Below are positions 49,110 to 57,579 of a stretch of 64,000 nt of DNA, piece after piece. The stretch lies in the NCBI RefSeq assembly GCF_017876625.1, contig NZ_JAGIOH010000001.1:3741501-3805500 (forward strand), in the 5' to 3' direction. This DNA comes from Streptomyces syringium (GTDB lineage: Bacteria > Actinomycetota > Actinomycetes > Streptomycetales > Streptomycetaceae). How positions within the stretch are numbered: position 1 is the stretch's first letter; each line of letters starts with the position of its first letter. A program made the translations under genes and the position numbers. The notes under the pieces were generated by a model. The model searched no databases and was not told the origin of the DNA. It saw only the letters and a program-made list of their open reading frames with translations.

Positions 49110-50411
49110 TCAGACCGGCACGTGGACCGTCTCCACCCGCGACGCCACCACCCGCTCCCGTTCCCGCCGCTGCGCCCTTGTGCGCAGCCGCAGGATCTGG
49201 GACAGGCCGAGCGCCTCCAGCACGAACACGGACGCGAAGGCGACCCGGTAGTTGCCGCCGGTGGCGTCCAGCAGCAGGCCCACGGCCAGCAGGGTGGTCA
49301 TGCAGGCGACGAACCCGCCCATGTTCACGATGCCCGAGGCCGTGCCCTGGCGCTCGGGCGGGTTGGCGGGGCGGGCGAAGTCGAAGCCGATCATCGAGGC
49401 CGGTCCGCAGGCGCCGAGGACCACGCACTCCGCGATCAGCAGCCACATCGGGGCGTGCGTGCCGGGCCAGACGACGGTCGACGCCCACAGCAGGGCGGTC
49501 GCGGCGACGGTGCCGAGGGCGAGCGGCAGCCGGGCGGCCCGGTGGCGGCCGATGATCTGGCCGTAGACGAGGCCGATGGCCATGTTCGACAGCACGACGA
49601 GGGTGAGCAGGGCGCCCGCGGTGCCGCGGCTCAGGCCCTGCGCCTCGACGAGATAGGGCATCCCCCACAGCAGCAGGAAGACCATCGCCGGGAAGCCGGT
49701 GGTGAAGTGCACCCACATCCCCAGCCGCGTCCCCGGCTCCCGCCAGGCGCGGACGATCTGCTGCCGGACGAACCCGCTGCCCGCATGGGAGGGAGGCACG
49801 GGTGCGTAGCCCTCGGGGTGGTCCTTGAGGAAGAGCAGCAGCAGGACGAGGACCACCACGCCGGCCGTCGCGCTGCCCGCGAACGTCGTCGTCCAGCCCG
49901 CGCTGTGCAGCAGCCGCGCGAGCAGCAGGGTCGAGATCAGATTGCCCGCCATCCCGAACAGCGCCGCGACCTGCGCGATCATCGGCCCGTGCCGGGCGGG
50001 GAGCCATCGCGCGCCGAGCCGCAGCACGCTGATGAACGTCATCGCGTCACCGCACCCGAGCAGCCCGCGGCTGGCGAGGGCCATGCCGTACGAGTGGGAG
50101 AGCGCGAACGCGAACTGCCCGGCGGTGAAGAGCACGACGCCGAGCGCCAGCACCTTCTTCGTGCCGAGCCGGTCGACCATCAGGCCGACGGGTATCTGCA
50201 TGCCGGCGTAGACCAGCAGCTGGAGTATGGAGAACGTCGACAGGGCGGACGCGTTGATGTGGAACCGCTCGGCGGCGTCGATGCCGGCCACACCGAGGCT
50301 GGTGCGGAAGACGATCGCGACGAAGTAGACCCCGACGCCCAGCCCCCAGACGGCCATCGCCCGCCGCCCGCCGGGTGGGTCGCCGGGCAGCCCGGTGGAA
50401 CCCCCGCTCAT
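49110..50411 (-). CDS. MFS transporter (12-TM), GntR-linked
   Basis: A 433-residue major facilitator of the nitrate/hexuronate-like group with 12 predicted helices. The loop after helix 2 reads PVGLMVDRLGTKKVLALGVV (motif A), and helix 1 reads VWGLGVGVYFVAIVFRTSLG. The ATG at 50411 was preferred because GGGGGAGAGGCG precedes it; an ATG at 50429 overlaps the GntR stop. It lies directly downstream of the GntR gene, so the regulator probably controls uptake or export of its own effector, perhaps an organic acid. The substrate is unknown. Confidence 0.9.
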   Translation of the reverse strand: MSGGSTGLPGDPPGGRRAMAVWGLGVGVYFVAIVFRTSLGVAGIDAAERFHINASALSTFSILQLLVYAGMQIPVGLMVDRLGTKKVLALGVVLFTAGQFAFALSHSYGMALASRGLLGCGDAMTFISVLRLGARWLPARHGPMIAQVAALFGMAGNLISTLLLARLLHSAGWTTTFAGSATAGVVVLVLLLLFLKDHPEGYAPVPPSHAGSGFVRQQIVRAWREPGTRLGMWVHFTTGFPAMVFLLLWGMPYLVEAQGLSRGTAGALLTLVVLSNMAIGLVYGQIIGRHRAARLPLALGTVAATALLWASTVVWPGTHAPMWLLIAECVVLGACGPASMIGFDFARPANPPERQGTASGIVNMGGFVACMTTLLAVGLLLDATGGNYRVAFASVFVLEALGLSQILRLRTRAQRRERERVVASRVETVHVPV

Positions 50412-50425
50412 CGCCTCTCCCCCTG

Positions 50426-51079
50426 TCATCGTTCGTGGCCCTGTGCCAGGTTCCGCACCCAGCTGACGTGCTGGTCGACGATGCCGATGGCCGCCTCCGC
50501 GTCCCCGGCGCGCAGCGCTTCGAGGATCTCGGTGTGCTCGGCGATGTTCTTCGCGATCCGGTCGGGGTGGGCGTGCATCACGGCGACGCCCATCCGCAAC
50601 TGCCGGTCGCGGAGCTGGTCGTACAGCCGCGCGAGGATCTGGTTGCCCGCGCTGCGCACGATCTCGGCGTGGAAGGCCCGGTCGCTGACGGACACCGCGG
50701 CGAGGTCCCCGGCCGCGGCCTGCCGCCGCATGTCCTCGACGAGCTCCTCCAGCCGGGCGAGCAGCGCGGGCGGGGCGGGCACGGCCTTCCCGGCCGCGTG
50801 CTTCTCCACCAGCAGCCGGGTCTCCACCACGTCCGCGATCTCCTGCGCGGACACGGCCAGCACCAACGCCCCCTTCTTCGGGTAGAGCTTGAGCAGCCCC
50901 TCGGCCTCGAGTCTGAGCAGCGCCTCCCGCACCGGAGTCCGCGAGACGCCCACCTCACCGGCCAGGTCCCCCTCGGTCAGCAGCGTCCCGCCCTCGTACC
51001 GCCGCTGCAGCACGGCGTCCTTCACATGCGCGTACACGCGGTCGGCGGCAGGACGCTTGACGGTGGCGGTGGCTGACAT
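50426..51079 (-). CDS. GntR-family regulator (FadR/FCD type)
   Basis: A 217-residue regulator. The N-terminal winged HTH contains LLTEGDLAGEVGVSRTPVRE then ALLRLEAEGLL. The C-terminal all-helical FCD domain has DRAFHAEIVRSAGN and EHTEILEALRAGDAEAA with metal-binding His. FCD proteins respond to carboxylates. It precedes the MFS gene by 14 bp. The ATG at 51079 has no clear ribosome site and lies close to TATCTATGCT, so the transcript may be leaderless or nearly so. An inverted ATAC-N5-GTAT (51093-51105) upstream is a candidate autoregulatory operator. Confidence 0.92.
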   Translation of the reverse strand: MSATATVKRPAADRVYAHVKDAVLQRRYEGGTLLTEGDLAGEVGVSRTPVREALLRLEAEGLLKLYPKKGALVLAVSAQEIADVVETRLLVEKHAAGKAVPAPPALLARLEELVEDMRRQAAAGDLAAVSVSDRAFHAEIVRSAGNQILARLYDQLRDRQLRMGVAVMHAHPDRIAKNIAEHTEILEALRAGDAEAAIGIVDQHVSWVRNLAQGHER

Positions 51080-51092
51080 GCGCACAGCATAG

Positions 51093-51105
51093 ATACAACA
51101 GGTAT
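51093..51105. promoter_or_regulatory. candidate GntR operator
   Basis: ATACAACAGGTAT has matching ATAC/GTAT arms and sits 14-26 bp before the GntR start codon, where FCD-type regulators often bind. Confidence 0.4.
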
Positions 51106-51159
51106 GCGTGGGGAGTGGCGTTTCGCGATGCGGACAGCCGCATGACGGCCCGACACCAC

Positions 51160-51993
51160 TTACACCCCGGCCCAGCCGTCCATGGGGGTGATGAAGACGA
51201 AGCGCAGGTCCGGGCGCTGTATGGGGAGGAGGACGTGGGTGGTCACGCGGATTTCCGCGTTGCCGTGGTACGGCAGGCGCAGCCGGAAGACGTGGCCGTC
51301 GCGGTGCTCGACGACGTCGGATTCCTCGGACCATATGCGGCGGCAGTCGGCATCGGCTTCGAGGATGTCGCGGACGAGGGTGCGCAGTTCGGCGTTGTCC
51401 GGGTTGCTGTTGGCGGCCACGCGGAGCATGGCGAGGTAGATGCGGGCGCAGCTGTCCTCCCAGTCGAGCATCTGCTCGCGGGCCTCGGGGTCCAGCAGGG
51501 TCCAGCGCATGAGGTTCGCGCCGGGGCGCAGGACCCAGGGGAACCACTCGCCCATCAGGGGGTTGGCGGCGACGACGTTCCAGGCGACGTCGGAGAGGTA
51601 GGCGGGGTAGGAGACCTGCTGTTCGAGCAGGGCCTGGACGCCGCGGGGCAGGTCCGTGGGATCGGGGGCGAGCAGGCCGGGCGGGCGGCGGCCGCAGACG
51701 GCGAGGAAGAGGGTCAGGGTCTCGGCCTCGCTGAGGCGCAGCGCCTGCGCGACGCGGAGCAGGAAGCTCTCGGAGAAGTCCTGGCGGCGGCCCGCCTCCA
51801 GGGCGCGGTACCAGCCTTCGCTCACCCCGGTCATCCGGGCCACGTGCGCCTGGGAGAGCCGGCGGCCGGGGCGGGGGTAAAGGCCGCGCAGTTCGGGGAC
51901 GGTCCGGGCGTCGACGCGGGACCGCCAGGCGCGCAGCAGGCGGCTGATGGACTCGCCGTCGACGCGGTTCACGCGTCCTCCAAATTCCGACAC
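51160..51993 (-). CDS. MmyB-like XRE-family regulator
   Basis: A 277-residue regulator. The N-terminal XRE HTH (about 48-80) reads LSQAHVARMTGVSEGWYRAL then EAGRRQDFSES. The C-terminal MmyB-like PAS-type ligand domain follows, with YLSDVAWNVVAANPLMGEWF and DPEAREQMLDWEDSCARIY. Members of this very expanded Streptomyces family often bind fatty-acid-like ligands and control an adjacent oxidoreductase. Here no divergent dehydrogenase is next to it; the bkd operon upstream is co-directional. ATG 51993 (MSEFGGRVNRVD). Stop codon is TAA. Confidence 0.9.
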   Translation of the reverse strand: MSEFGGRVNRVDGESISRLLRAWRSRVDARTVPELRGLYPRPGRRLSQAHVARMTGVSEGWYRALEAGRRQDFSESFLLRVAQALRLSEAETLTLFLAVCGRRPPGLLAPDPTDLPRGVQALLEQQVSYPAYLSDVAWNVVAANPLMGEWFPWVLRPGANLMRWTLLDPEAREQMLDWEDSCARIYLAMLRVAANSNPDNAELRTLVRDILEADADCRRIWSEESDVVEHRDGHVFRLRLPYHGNAEIRVTTHVLLPIQRPDLRFVFITPMDGWAGV

Positions 51994-52090
51994 TGCAAGT
52001 GTTGGTCAATCTTAAGTAAATTGCGCAGCACGGGCCATTCCACCCTCTGCCAGGGGTGGTATATCCCGAGGCCGCTCCGCATACGGGCAG

Positions 52091-52150
52091 AGGGCCCGGA
52101 CGCCGCTCTCTCCTCGCTGGAGGGGGGTGAGGAGGGAGCGTCCGGGCCCT
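52091..52150 (-). terminator. terminator of the bkd operon
   Basis: A 13-bp perfect stem AGGGCCCGGACGC/GCGTCCGGGCCCT (52091-52103 with 52138-52150). The loop of about 34 nt itself contains CTCTCTCCTC/GAGGAGGGAG pairing. Confidence 0.8.
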
Positions 52151-52217
52151 TCGTCCTGTTCAGGGGCTTCCGAAGGGGCTTTTCGAAGCGGCTTTCGAAC
52201 AGGCACGCGCGCGTGGG

Positions 52218-53690
52218 TCAGCCCCAGGTGATCAGGCGCTTGGGGTTCTCCAGAACGGCGGCCACGTCCGCGAGGACCTTGGAGCCGAGTTCCCCGTCGA
52301 CCAGGCGGTGGTCGAAGGACAGCGCCAGGGTGGTGACCTGGCGGGGCTTGACCTTGCCCTTGTGGACCCAGGGCTGGAGCTTGACCGCGCCGAACGCCAG
52401 GATCGCGGACTCGCCCGGGTTGAGGATGGGCGTGCCGGTGTCGACGCCGAAGACGCCGACGTTGGTGATGGTGACCGTGCCGCCGGACATGTCCGCCGGG
52501 CTGGTCTTCCCCTCGCGGGCCGTGGAGATCAGCTCGCCGAGCGCCGCGGACAGCTGGGGAAGGGTCTTGGCCCCGGCGTCCTTGATGTTCGGGACGATCA
52601 GACCGCGCGGGGTGGCCGCGGCGATGCCGAGGTTCACGTAGTCCTTGCGGACGATCTCCTGGTTGGCCTCGTCCCAGGTCGCGTTGACGTCCGGGTTGCG
52701 CTTGATCGCGACGAGCAGCGCCTTCGCGACGAGCAGCAGCGGGTTGACGCGCAGCCCGGCCATGTCGGGGTCGGTCTTGAGCTGCTGGACGAGCTTCATC
52801 GTGCGGGTGACATCGACGGTGACGAACTCCGTGACGTGCGGCGCGGTGAAGGCGCTCGCGACCATCGCCTGGGCGGTGGCCTTCCGTACGCCCTTGACCG
52901 GGATCCGGGTCTCGCGGGCGGCGAGGTCGGCCGGAGCGGCGGGAACGGCCGCGAGGGCCGGGGCGGGCGCGGCGGGGGCCGCCGGCTCCTCCGTGACCGG
53001 GGCCGGTGCCGTGCGCGCGGCCACGGCCGCGTGGACGTCCTCGCGGGTCACGATGCCGTCCGTGCCGGTCGGGACGACCGTCGCGAGGTCGACGCCGAGG
53101 TCCTTGGCGAGCTTGCGGACCGGCGGCTTGGCCAGGGGCCGGCCGGCGGTCTCCACGGGTGCGGCAGTCGCGACAGGCGCGGCGGGCGCCGGGGCAGTCG
53201 TCGGGGCCGCGTGGCCGTTCATCTCCGCCTGGATCGCGGCGGCCATGTGCTGCTGCACCGGCGCGGGCTGTGCCTTGCGGGCGCGGCGCTTGGTCGAGGA
53301 CGGCGCGGCGCCGTAGCCGACCAGCACGGCCTGGCGGCCCTGCGGCTCCGGCTCGGGCTCGGCCACGGGCGCCGCGGCGGGCTCCGCCGGGGCGGCGGGC
53401 TCGGCCGGGCCCGCACCGGGCTGGGTGTCGACCGAAATGATCGCGGTGCCGACGTCCACCGTCACGCCCTCGCCGAAGCGCAGCTCGTGCACCACTCCGT
53501 CGAAGGGGATCGGCAGCTCGACGGCGGCCTTGGCGGTCTCGACCTCGCAGACCACCTGCCCGTCGGAGACGGTGTCCCCGACGGCCACGTACCACTTGAG
53601 GATCTCGGCCTCGGTGAGCCCCTCGCCCACGTCGGGCATCTTGAACTCGCGGAAGCGCTGGTCGTTGGCAGTGCTTGCAGTCATCGTCAC
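52218..53690 (-). CDS. bkdC: branched-chain alpha-keto acid dehydrogenase E2 (dihydrolipoyl acyltransferase)
   Basis: A 490-residue E2 core of the branched-chain 2-oxoacid dehydrogenase complex, making isobutyryl-, isovaleryl- and 2-methylbutyryl-CoA for catabolism and branched fatty-acid or polyketide starters. One N-terminal lipoyl domain carries the lipoylated Lys54 (VETAKAAVELP). An Ala/Pro-rich linker follows, then an E1/E3-binding domain (RKLAKDLGVDLATVVPTGTD), a second Ala/Pro linker and the catalytic domain with FDHRLVDGELG (His461, Asp465). GTG 53690 follows GAGGAG; ATG 53684 is an alternative. It lies 15 bp after the E1beta gene. Confidence 0.95.
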   Translation of the reverse strand: MTMTASTANDQRFREFKMPDVGEGLTEAEILKWYVAVGDTVSDGQVVCEVETAKAAVELPIPFDGVVHELRFGEGVTVDVGTAIISVDTQPGAGPAEPAAPAEPAAAPVAEPEPEPQGRQAVLVGYGAAPSSTKRRARKAQPAPVQQHMAAAIQAEMNGHAAPTTAPAPAAPVATAAPVETAGRPLAKPPVRKLAKDLGVDLATVVPTGTDGIVTREDVHAAVAARTAPAPVTEEPAAPAAPAPALAAVPAAPADLAARETRIPVKGVRKATAQAMVASAFTAPHVTEFVTVDVTRTMKLVQQLKTDPDMAGLRVNPLLLVAKALLVAIKRNPDVNATWDEANQEIVRKDYVNLGIAAATPRGLIVPNIKDAGAKTLPQLSAALGELISTAREGKTSPADMSGGTVTITNVGVFGVDTGTPILNPGESAILAFGAVKLQPWVHKGKVKPRQVTTLALSFDHRLVDGELGSKVLADVAAVLENPKRLITWG

Positions 53691-53705
53691 GACTCTCCTC
53701 GGCCC

Positions 53706-54686
53706 TCAGTACGCCAACGCGCGGTCTACGGCGTCGAGTACCCGGTCCAGGCCCGGAAGGTACTCGTCCTCGAGACGCGACGGCGGATAGGGAGCGTGGT
53801 AGCCGCCGACCCGCAGGACGGGGGCCTCCAGGTGGTAGAAGCAGCGCTCGGTGATCCGGGCGGCGATCTCGGAGCCGGTGCCCAGGAAGACCGGGGCCTC
53901 ATGCACGATCACCAGTCGGCGGGTCTTCTCCACGGACGCCTGGATCGCGTCGAAGTCGATGGGCGACATCGAGCGCAGGTCCAGGACCTCCAGGGACTTG
54001 CCCTCCTCCTCGGCCGCCGCGGCGGCCTCCAGACAGGTCTTCACCATCGGCCCGTAGGCGGCGAGGGTGAGGTCCGTGCCCGGGCGGGCGGTGCGGGCGG
54101 CGTGCAGCGGGCCGGGGATCGCCTCGGTGTCGACCTCGGAGCGGTCGTGGTAGCGGCGCTTGGGCTCGAAGAAGATGACCGGGTCGTCGCTCTGGATGGC
54201 CTGCTGGAGCATCCAGTAGGCGTCGGCGGCGTTCGACGGGGAGACGCACTTGAGGCCCGGGACGTGCGCGAAGAGCGCCTCGGGGGACTCGCTGTGGTGC
54301 TCGACGGCGCCGATCGCACCGCCGTAGGGGATGCGGATGACGACCGGCAGCTTGATCTTGCCGAGCGCGCGGGCGTGCATCTTGGCGAGCTGGGTGACGA
54401 TCTGGTCGTACGCGGGGAAGACGAACCCGTCGAACTGGATCTCCACCACGGGGCGGTAGCCGCGCAGCGCCAGGCCGATCGCGGTGCCGACGATGCCGGA
54501 CTCGGCGAGCGGGGTGTCGATCACCCGGTCCTCGCCGAAGTCCTTCTGCAGGCCGTCGGTGACCCGGAAGACGCCGCCGAGCTTGCCGACGTCCTCACCC
54601 ATGATCAGGACCTTGGGGTCGGTCTCCAGGGCGGTGCGCAGCGAGGCGTTGATGGCCTTGACGATGGAGAGCTTCTCGGCAGCCAT
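53706..54686 (-). CDS. bkdB: branched-chain alpha-keto acid dehydrogenase E1 beta
   Basis: The 326-residue beta subunit of the thiamine-diphosphate-dependent E1, which pairs with the product of the upstream gene. Typical segments: GEDVGKLGGVFRVTDGLQ, IDTPLAESGIVGTAIGLALR, IRIPYGGAIGAVEHHSESPE and PVLRVGGYHAPYPPSRLEDE. Its start lies two bases after the E1alpha stop, indicating coupling. The length is normal. Together E1alpha, E1beta and E2 give the specific part of the complex; E3 (lipoamide dehydrogenase) is not encoded here. Confidence 0.96.
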   Translation of the reverse strand: MAAEKLSIVKAINASLRTALETDPKVLIMGEDVGKLGGVFRVTDGLQKDFGEDRVIDTPLAESGIVGTAIGLALRGYRPVVEIQFDGFVFPAYDQIVTQLAKMHARALGKIKLPVVIRIPYGGAIGAVEHHSESPEALFAHVPGLKCVSPSNAADAYWMLQQAIQSDDPVIFFEPKRRYHDRSEVDTEAIPGPLHAARTARPGTDLTLAAYGPMVKTCLEAAAAAEEEGKSLEVLDLRSMSPIDFDAIQASVEKTRRLVIVHEAPVFLGTGSEIAARITERCFYHLEAPVLRVGGYHAPYPPSRLEDEYLPGLDRVLDAVDRALAY

Positions 54687-54688
54687 GA

Positions 54689-55837
54689 TCAGTTGCTCTC
54701 CTCTGCGAAGGACGCCTGGTATGCGGCGAATTGGGCGCGCTCTTCGTCGACGAGGGCGTGGCCGTCGGCGTAGATGTTCTCGAAGATGGCCATGTTGTCG
54801 GGGTCCGGCATGCTCCGGACGGCGTCGCGCACCCGCTTGGCGAGGGCGTCGGCCTCGGTCTCCAGCCCGGCGAAGAACGTTTCGTCGGCGTTGCCCTCGC
54901 TCTCGAGGTAGGCGCGCAGCCGCAGGATCGGGTCCTTGGCCTCCCACTGCTCGCGCTCCTCGTCCCGGCGGTACTTCGTCGGGTCGTCGGAGGTGGTGTG
55001 GGCGCCCATGCGGTACGTGAAGGCCTCGATGAGCATCGGCCCCTGGCCGGTGCGGGCACGCTCGAGGGCGGCCTTGGTGACGGCGAGGACGGCGAGGACG
55101 TCATTGCCGTCGACGCGGACGCCGGGGAAGCCGTAGCCCTGGGCGCGCTGGTAGAGCGGGACGCGGGTCTGCCGCTCGGTGGGCTCGGAGATGGCCCACT
55201 GGTTGTTCTGGCAGAAGAAGACGACCGGGGCGTTGTAGACGGCCGAGAAGGTGAACGCCTCCGCGACGTCGCCCTGGCTGGACGCGCCGTCGCCGAAGTA
55301 GGCGATCACGGCGGAGTCGGCGCCGTCCTTGGCCACGCCCATGGCGTAACCGGTCGCGTGCAGCGCCTGCGAGCCGATGACGATGGTGTAGAGGTGGAAG
55401 TTGTTCTCGTTGGGGTCCCAGCCGCCGTGGTTGACCCCGCGGAACATCCCCAGCAGATTGGTCGGGTCGACCCCGCGGCACCAGGCGACGCCGTGCTCGC
55501 GGTAGGTGGGGAAGACGTAGTCGTCGGGGCGGGTGGCCCGGCCGGAGCCGATCTGCGCGGCCTCCTGGCCGAGCAGCGAGGCCCACAGACCCAGCTCGCC
55601 CTGCCGCTGCAAGGTGGTGGCCTCGGCGTCGAACCTGCGGGTCAGCACCATGTCCCGGTACAGGCCGCGCAGTTCCTCGGGCGTCAGGTCGATGGAGTAA
55701 TCCGGGTGCTCGACCCGTACGCCTTCGGGCGTCAGCAGTTGCACGAGCTCCGGCTGCCCCGGCGAGGCGGCCGGCTTCCCGGCGCGCTTGCTGCTGCTGC
55801 GTCGCGGCTTGCGCGCGGCAGTGCTGTCCACGGTCAC
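54689..55837 (-). CDS. bkdA: branched-chain alpha-keto acid dehydrogenase E1 alpha
   Basis: The 382-residue alpha subunit of E1. The thiamine diphosphate motif runs from GDGASSQGDVAEAFTFSAVY to FFCQNN. The phosphorylation-loop-like region reads YRMGAHTTSDDPTKYRRDEE. GLWASLLGQEAAQIGSGRAT and PTYREHGVAWCRG are also family marks. GTG 55837 (MTVDSTAARKPRR) was chosen because GGAGGAG lies six bases upstream; the basic N-terminal 20 residues are typical of Streptomyces forms. First gene of the bkdABC operon. Confidence 0.95.
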   Translation of the reverse strand: MTVDSTAARKPRRSSSKRAGKPAASPGQPELVQLLTPEGVRVEHPDYSIDLTPEELRGLYRDMVLTRRFDAEATTLQRQGELGLWASLLGQEAAQIGSGRATRPDDYVFPTYREHGVAWCRGVDPTNLLGMFRGVNHGGWDPNENNFHLYTIVIGSQALHATGYAMGVAKDGADSAVIAYFGDGASSQGDVAEAFTFSAVYNAPVVFFCQNNQWAISEPTERQTRVPLYQRAQGYGFPGVRVDGNDVLAVLAVTKAALERARTGQGPMLIEAFTYRMGAHTTSDDPTKYRRDEEREQWEAKDPILRLRAYLESEGNADETFFAGLETEADALAKRVRDAVRSMPDPDNMAIFENIYADGHALVDEERAQFAAYQASFAEESN

Positions 55838-56181
55838 GTGTGCTCCTCCGTCTGTCCGGCCCCCGGGGTCGCCGGCGGCCAGAGGGGGTCCCCCCGCCGT
55901 GAGACAGGGGAAGGCTCGCTCGATCCCCGACGGCACACGGGGTGGGTGTGCCGAGGCCGGAACCGGGCGTGACAGGCGCCCCGGCTAAAGGCCTGCAATA
56001 AGCACGTTACCCAGAAGGCCGCATTCCTGCGAAACCCCTACTGACCTGCGATTTTGCTTGGATTTCCAAGTAAATACGCAAAGCGGGGTTCCGCTACTGG
56101 TCACAGCCTTGTGAGCACAGCCCTGCGGACTGCCGGAACGACCGCACGTTATCCCGGAGGACAAGAGCAGGGGAAGAGTCG
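55838..56181. promoter_or_regulatory. bkd / response-regulator divergent control region
   Basis: 344 bp without a gene. It contains a perfect palindrome CTTGGA-TT-TCCAAG (56057-56070) in a locally A/T-rich stretch, 112 bp before the response regulator and about 220 bp before bkdA. Lrp-type regulators, known to control Streptomyces bkd genes, bind such A/T-rich dyads, but no Lrp gene is here. Nothing else was recognised. Confidence 0.5.
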
Positions 56182-56862
56182 ATGTGTGAGACTGATCGTG
56201 TGCCCGAACAACGAAAAATCACGGTATTTCTGCTCGACGACCATGAGGTCGTCCGTCGGGGCGTCCACGAGATGCTCTCCGTGGAGGAGGACATCGAGGT
56301 CGTGGGCGAGGCCGGGACGGTCGCCGACGCACTCGTGCGCATTCCCGCCACCAGGCCGGATGTGGCCGTTCTGGACGTGCGCCTTCCGGATGGCAGCGGA
56401 GTAGAAGTATGCCGCGAGATCCGTTCTCAGGACGAAAACATCAAATGTTTGATGCTCACGTCGTTCGCGGACGACGAAGCACTGTTTGACGCGATCATGG
56501 CAGGCGCGTCGGGCTATGTCCTGAAAGCCATCCGCGGCAATGAACTGCTCTCGGCGGTGCGCGACGTGGCCGCCGGCAAATCCCTGCTGGACCCGGTCGC
56601 GACCGCCCGGGTGCTGGAGCGGCTGCGCGACGGCAAGGACCCCAAGGGCGACGACCGGCTCGCGAACCTCACCGACCAGGAGCGCCGGATCCTGGATCTG
56701 ATCGGCGAGGGCCTGACCAACCGCGTCATCGGCGAGCGGCTGCACCTCGCCGAGAAGACGATCAAGAACTACGTCTCCAGCCTGCTCTCCAAGCTGGGCA
56801 TGGAGCGCCGCTCCCAGGCCGCCGCCTACGTGGCCCGGCTCCAGGCGGAGAAGTCCCGCTGA
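56182..56862 (+). CDS. NarL/LuxR-family response regulator (DevR/DosR-like)
   Basis: A 226-residue two-component response regulator. The receiver domain shows LLDDHEVVRRGVHEML, the phospho-acceptor Asp65 in VAVLDVRLPDG, and LKAIRGNELLSAVRDVAAG with the switch Lys. The C-terminal LuxR HTH reads LTDQERRILDLIGEGLTNRV then IGERLHLAEKTIKNYVSSLL. It resembles DevR/DosR of mycobacteria, which answers to hypoxia or NO through GAF-domain kinases; no kinase is adjacent. ATG 56182 follows GGGGAAGAG; GTG 56200 is an alternative start. Divergent from the bkd operon. Confidence 0.93.
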   Translation: MCETDRVPEQRKITVFLLDDHEVVRRGVHEMLSVEEDIEVVGEAGTVADALVRIPATRPDVAVLDVRLPDGSGVEVCREIRSQDENIKCLMLTSFADDEALFDAIMAGASGYVLKAIRGNELLSAVRDVAAGKSLLDPVATARVLERLRDGKDPKGDDRLANLTDQERRILDLIGEGLTNRVIGERLHLAEKTIKNYVSSLLSKLGMERRSQAAAYVARLQAEKSR

Positions 56863-57009
56863 CCGGCCGGCCCGCCCAGTCCGCCCAGTCCGACCGGCCC
56901 GACCGGCCGGCCGGCCGGCGAAACGCGGGGAATCGGGACCAACGTCCCGCGGCGAAAGGGGCGGGTGTCCCCTTCCTCCGCACCACCCCCAGCGGGCACA
57001 GTAGTGACC

Positions 57010-57564
57010 ATGCTTTCTGAGCTTTCCGGACTTTCCGGGCTTTCCCGCCTGTCCGGCTCCCCCCGACCGACCGGACCGTCCCAGGCGACGGACCGCCTTG
57101 AGGCGACCGACGAGCACCGAGCGCTCGAGCTGCTCGCCCGCACCCCCTACGGCCGGGCCTCGGTCAGCATGCGCGCCCTCCCCTTCGTCACCGTCGCCCG
57201 CCACATCGTGGTCGACGCCCCCTCGGCGGCATCGGCGCCCTCTTCGGCGCCCTCCTCCCGCGTCCTGCTGCGCCTGCACGGCGGCTTCGGCTACGCCCAG
57301 GCGTGCGACGGCAGCGTCGTCGCGTACAGCGCCGACAACCTCAGCGGCCGCCAGGAGGGCGACGAGGACGTGTGGACCGTCCAATTCGTGGGCATGGCCC
57401 GGCTCTTCACCCCGAGCGCCGCCGAGATCGAGCTGTTCGGCCGGCCCCCGCGCACCGCGGACGGAGCGCCCTTCGATCCCGAATACCTGTGCGTCGAACC
57501 GCAGTTCATCAGCCTGCATCACCTGGAAGGCGTCCCCGCGCGACAGTTCACGCACTCCCCGTGA
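57010..57564 (+). CDS. pyridoxamine 5'-phosphate oxidase-like flavoprotein
   Basis: A 184-residue split-barrel flavin-binding protein of the PNPOx-like superfamily. The core reads ARTPYGRASVSMRALPFVTV, followed by VVAYSADNLSGRQEGDEDVW and TVQFVGMARLFTPSAAEIEL. The N-terminal LSELSGLSGLSRLSG comes from a near-tandem CTTTCCGGACTTTCCGGGCT repeat. ATG 57010 has no strong ribosome site, so the start is uncertain. Members are F420- or FMN-dependent oxidoreductases or flavin sequesterers. Gene order, directly after a DevR-like regulator, may point to redox response. The preceding 147 bp are GC-rich GGCCGGCC repeats. Confidence 0.8.
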   Translation: MLSELSGLSGLSRLSGSPRPTGPSQATDRLEATDEHRALELLARTPYGRASVSMRALPFVTVARHIVVDAPSAASAPSSAPSSRVLLRLHGGFGYAQACDGSVVAYSADNLSGRQEGDEDVWTVQFVGMARLFTPSAAEIELFGRPPRTADGAPFDPEYLCVEPQFISLHHLEGVPARQFTHSP

Positions 57565-57579
57565 TCTAACATTTGACAC

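Noticed and set aside
56863..57009. GGCCGGCC-rich stretch as a possible coding extension of the flavin-oxidase-like gene
   Set aside because: It is low-complexity repeat DNA, and the family domain starts well after ATG 57010.
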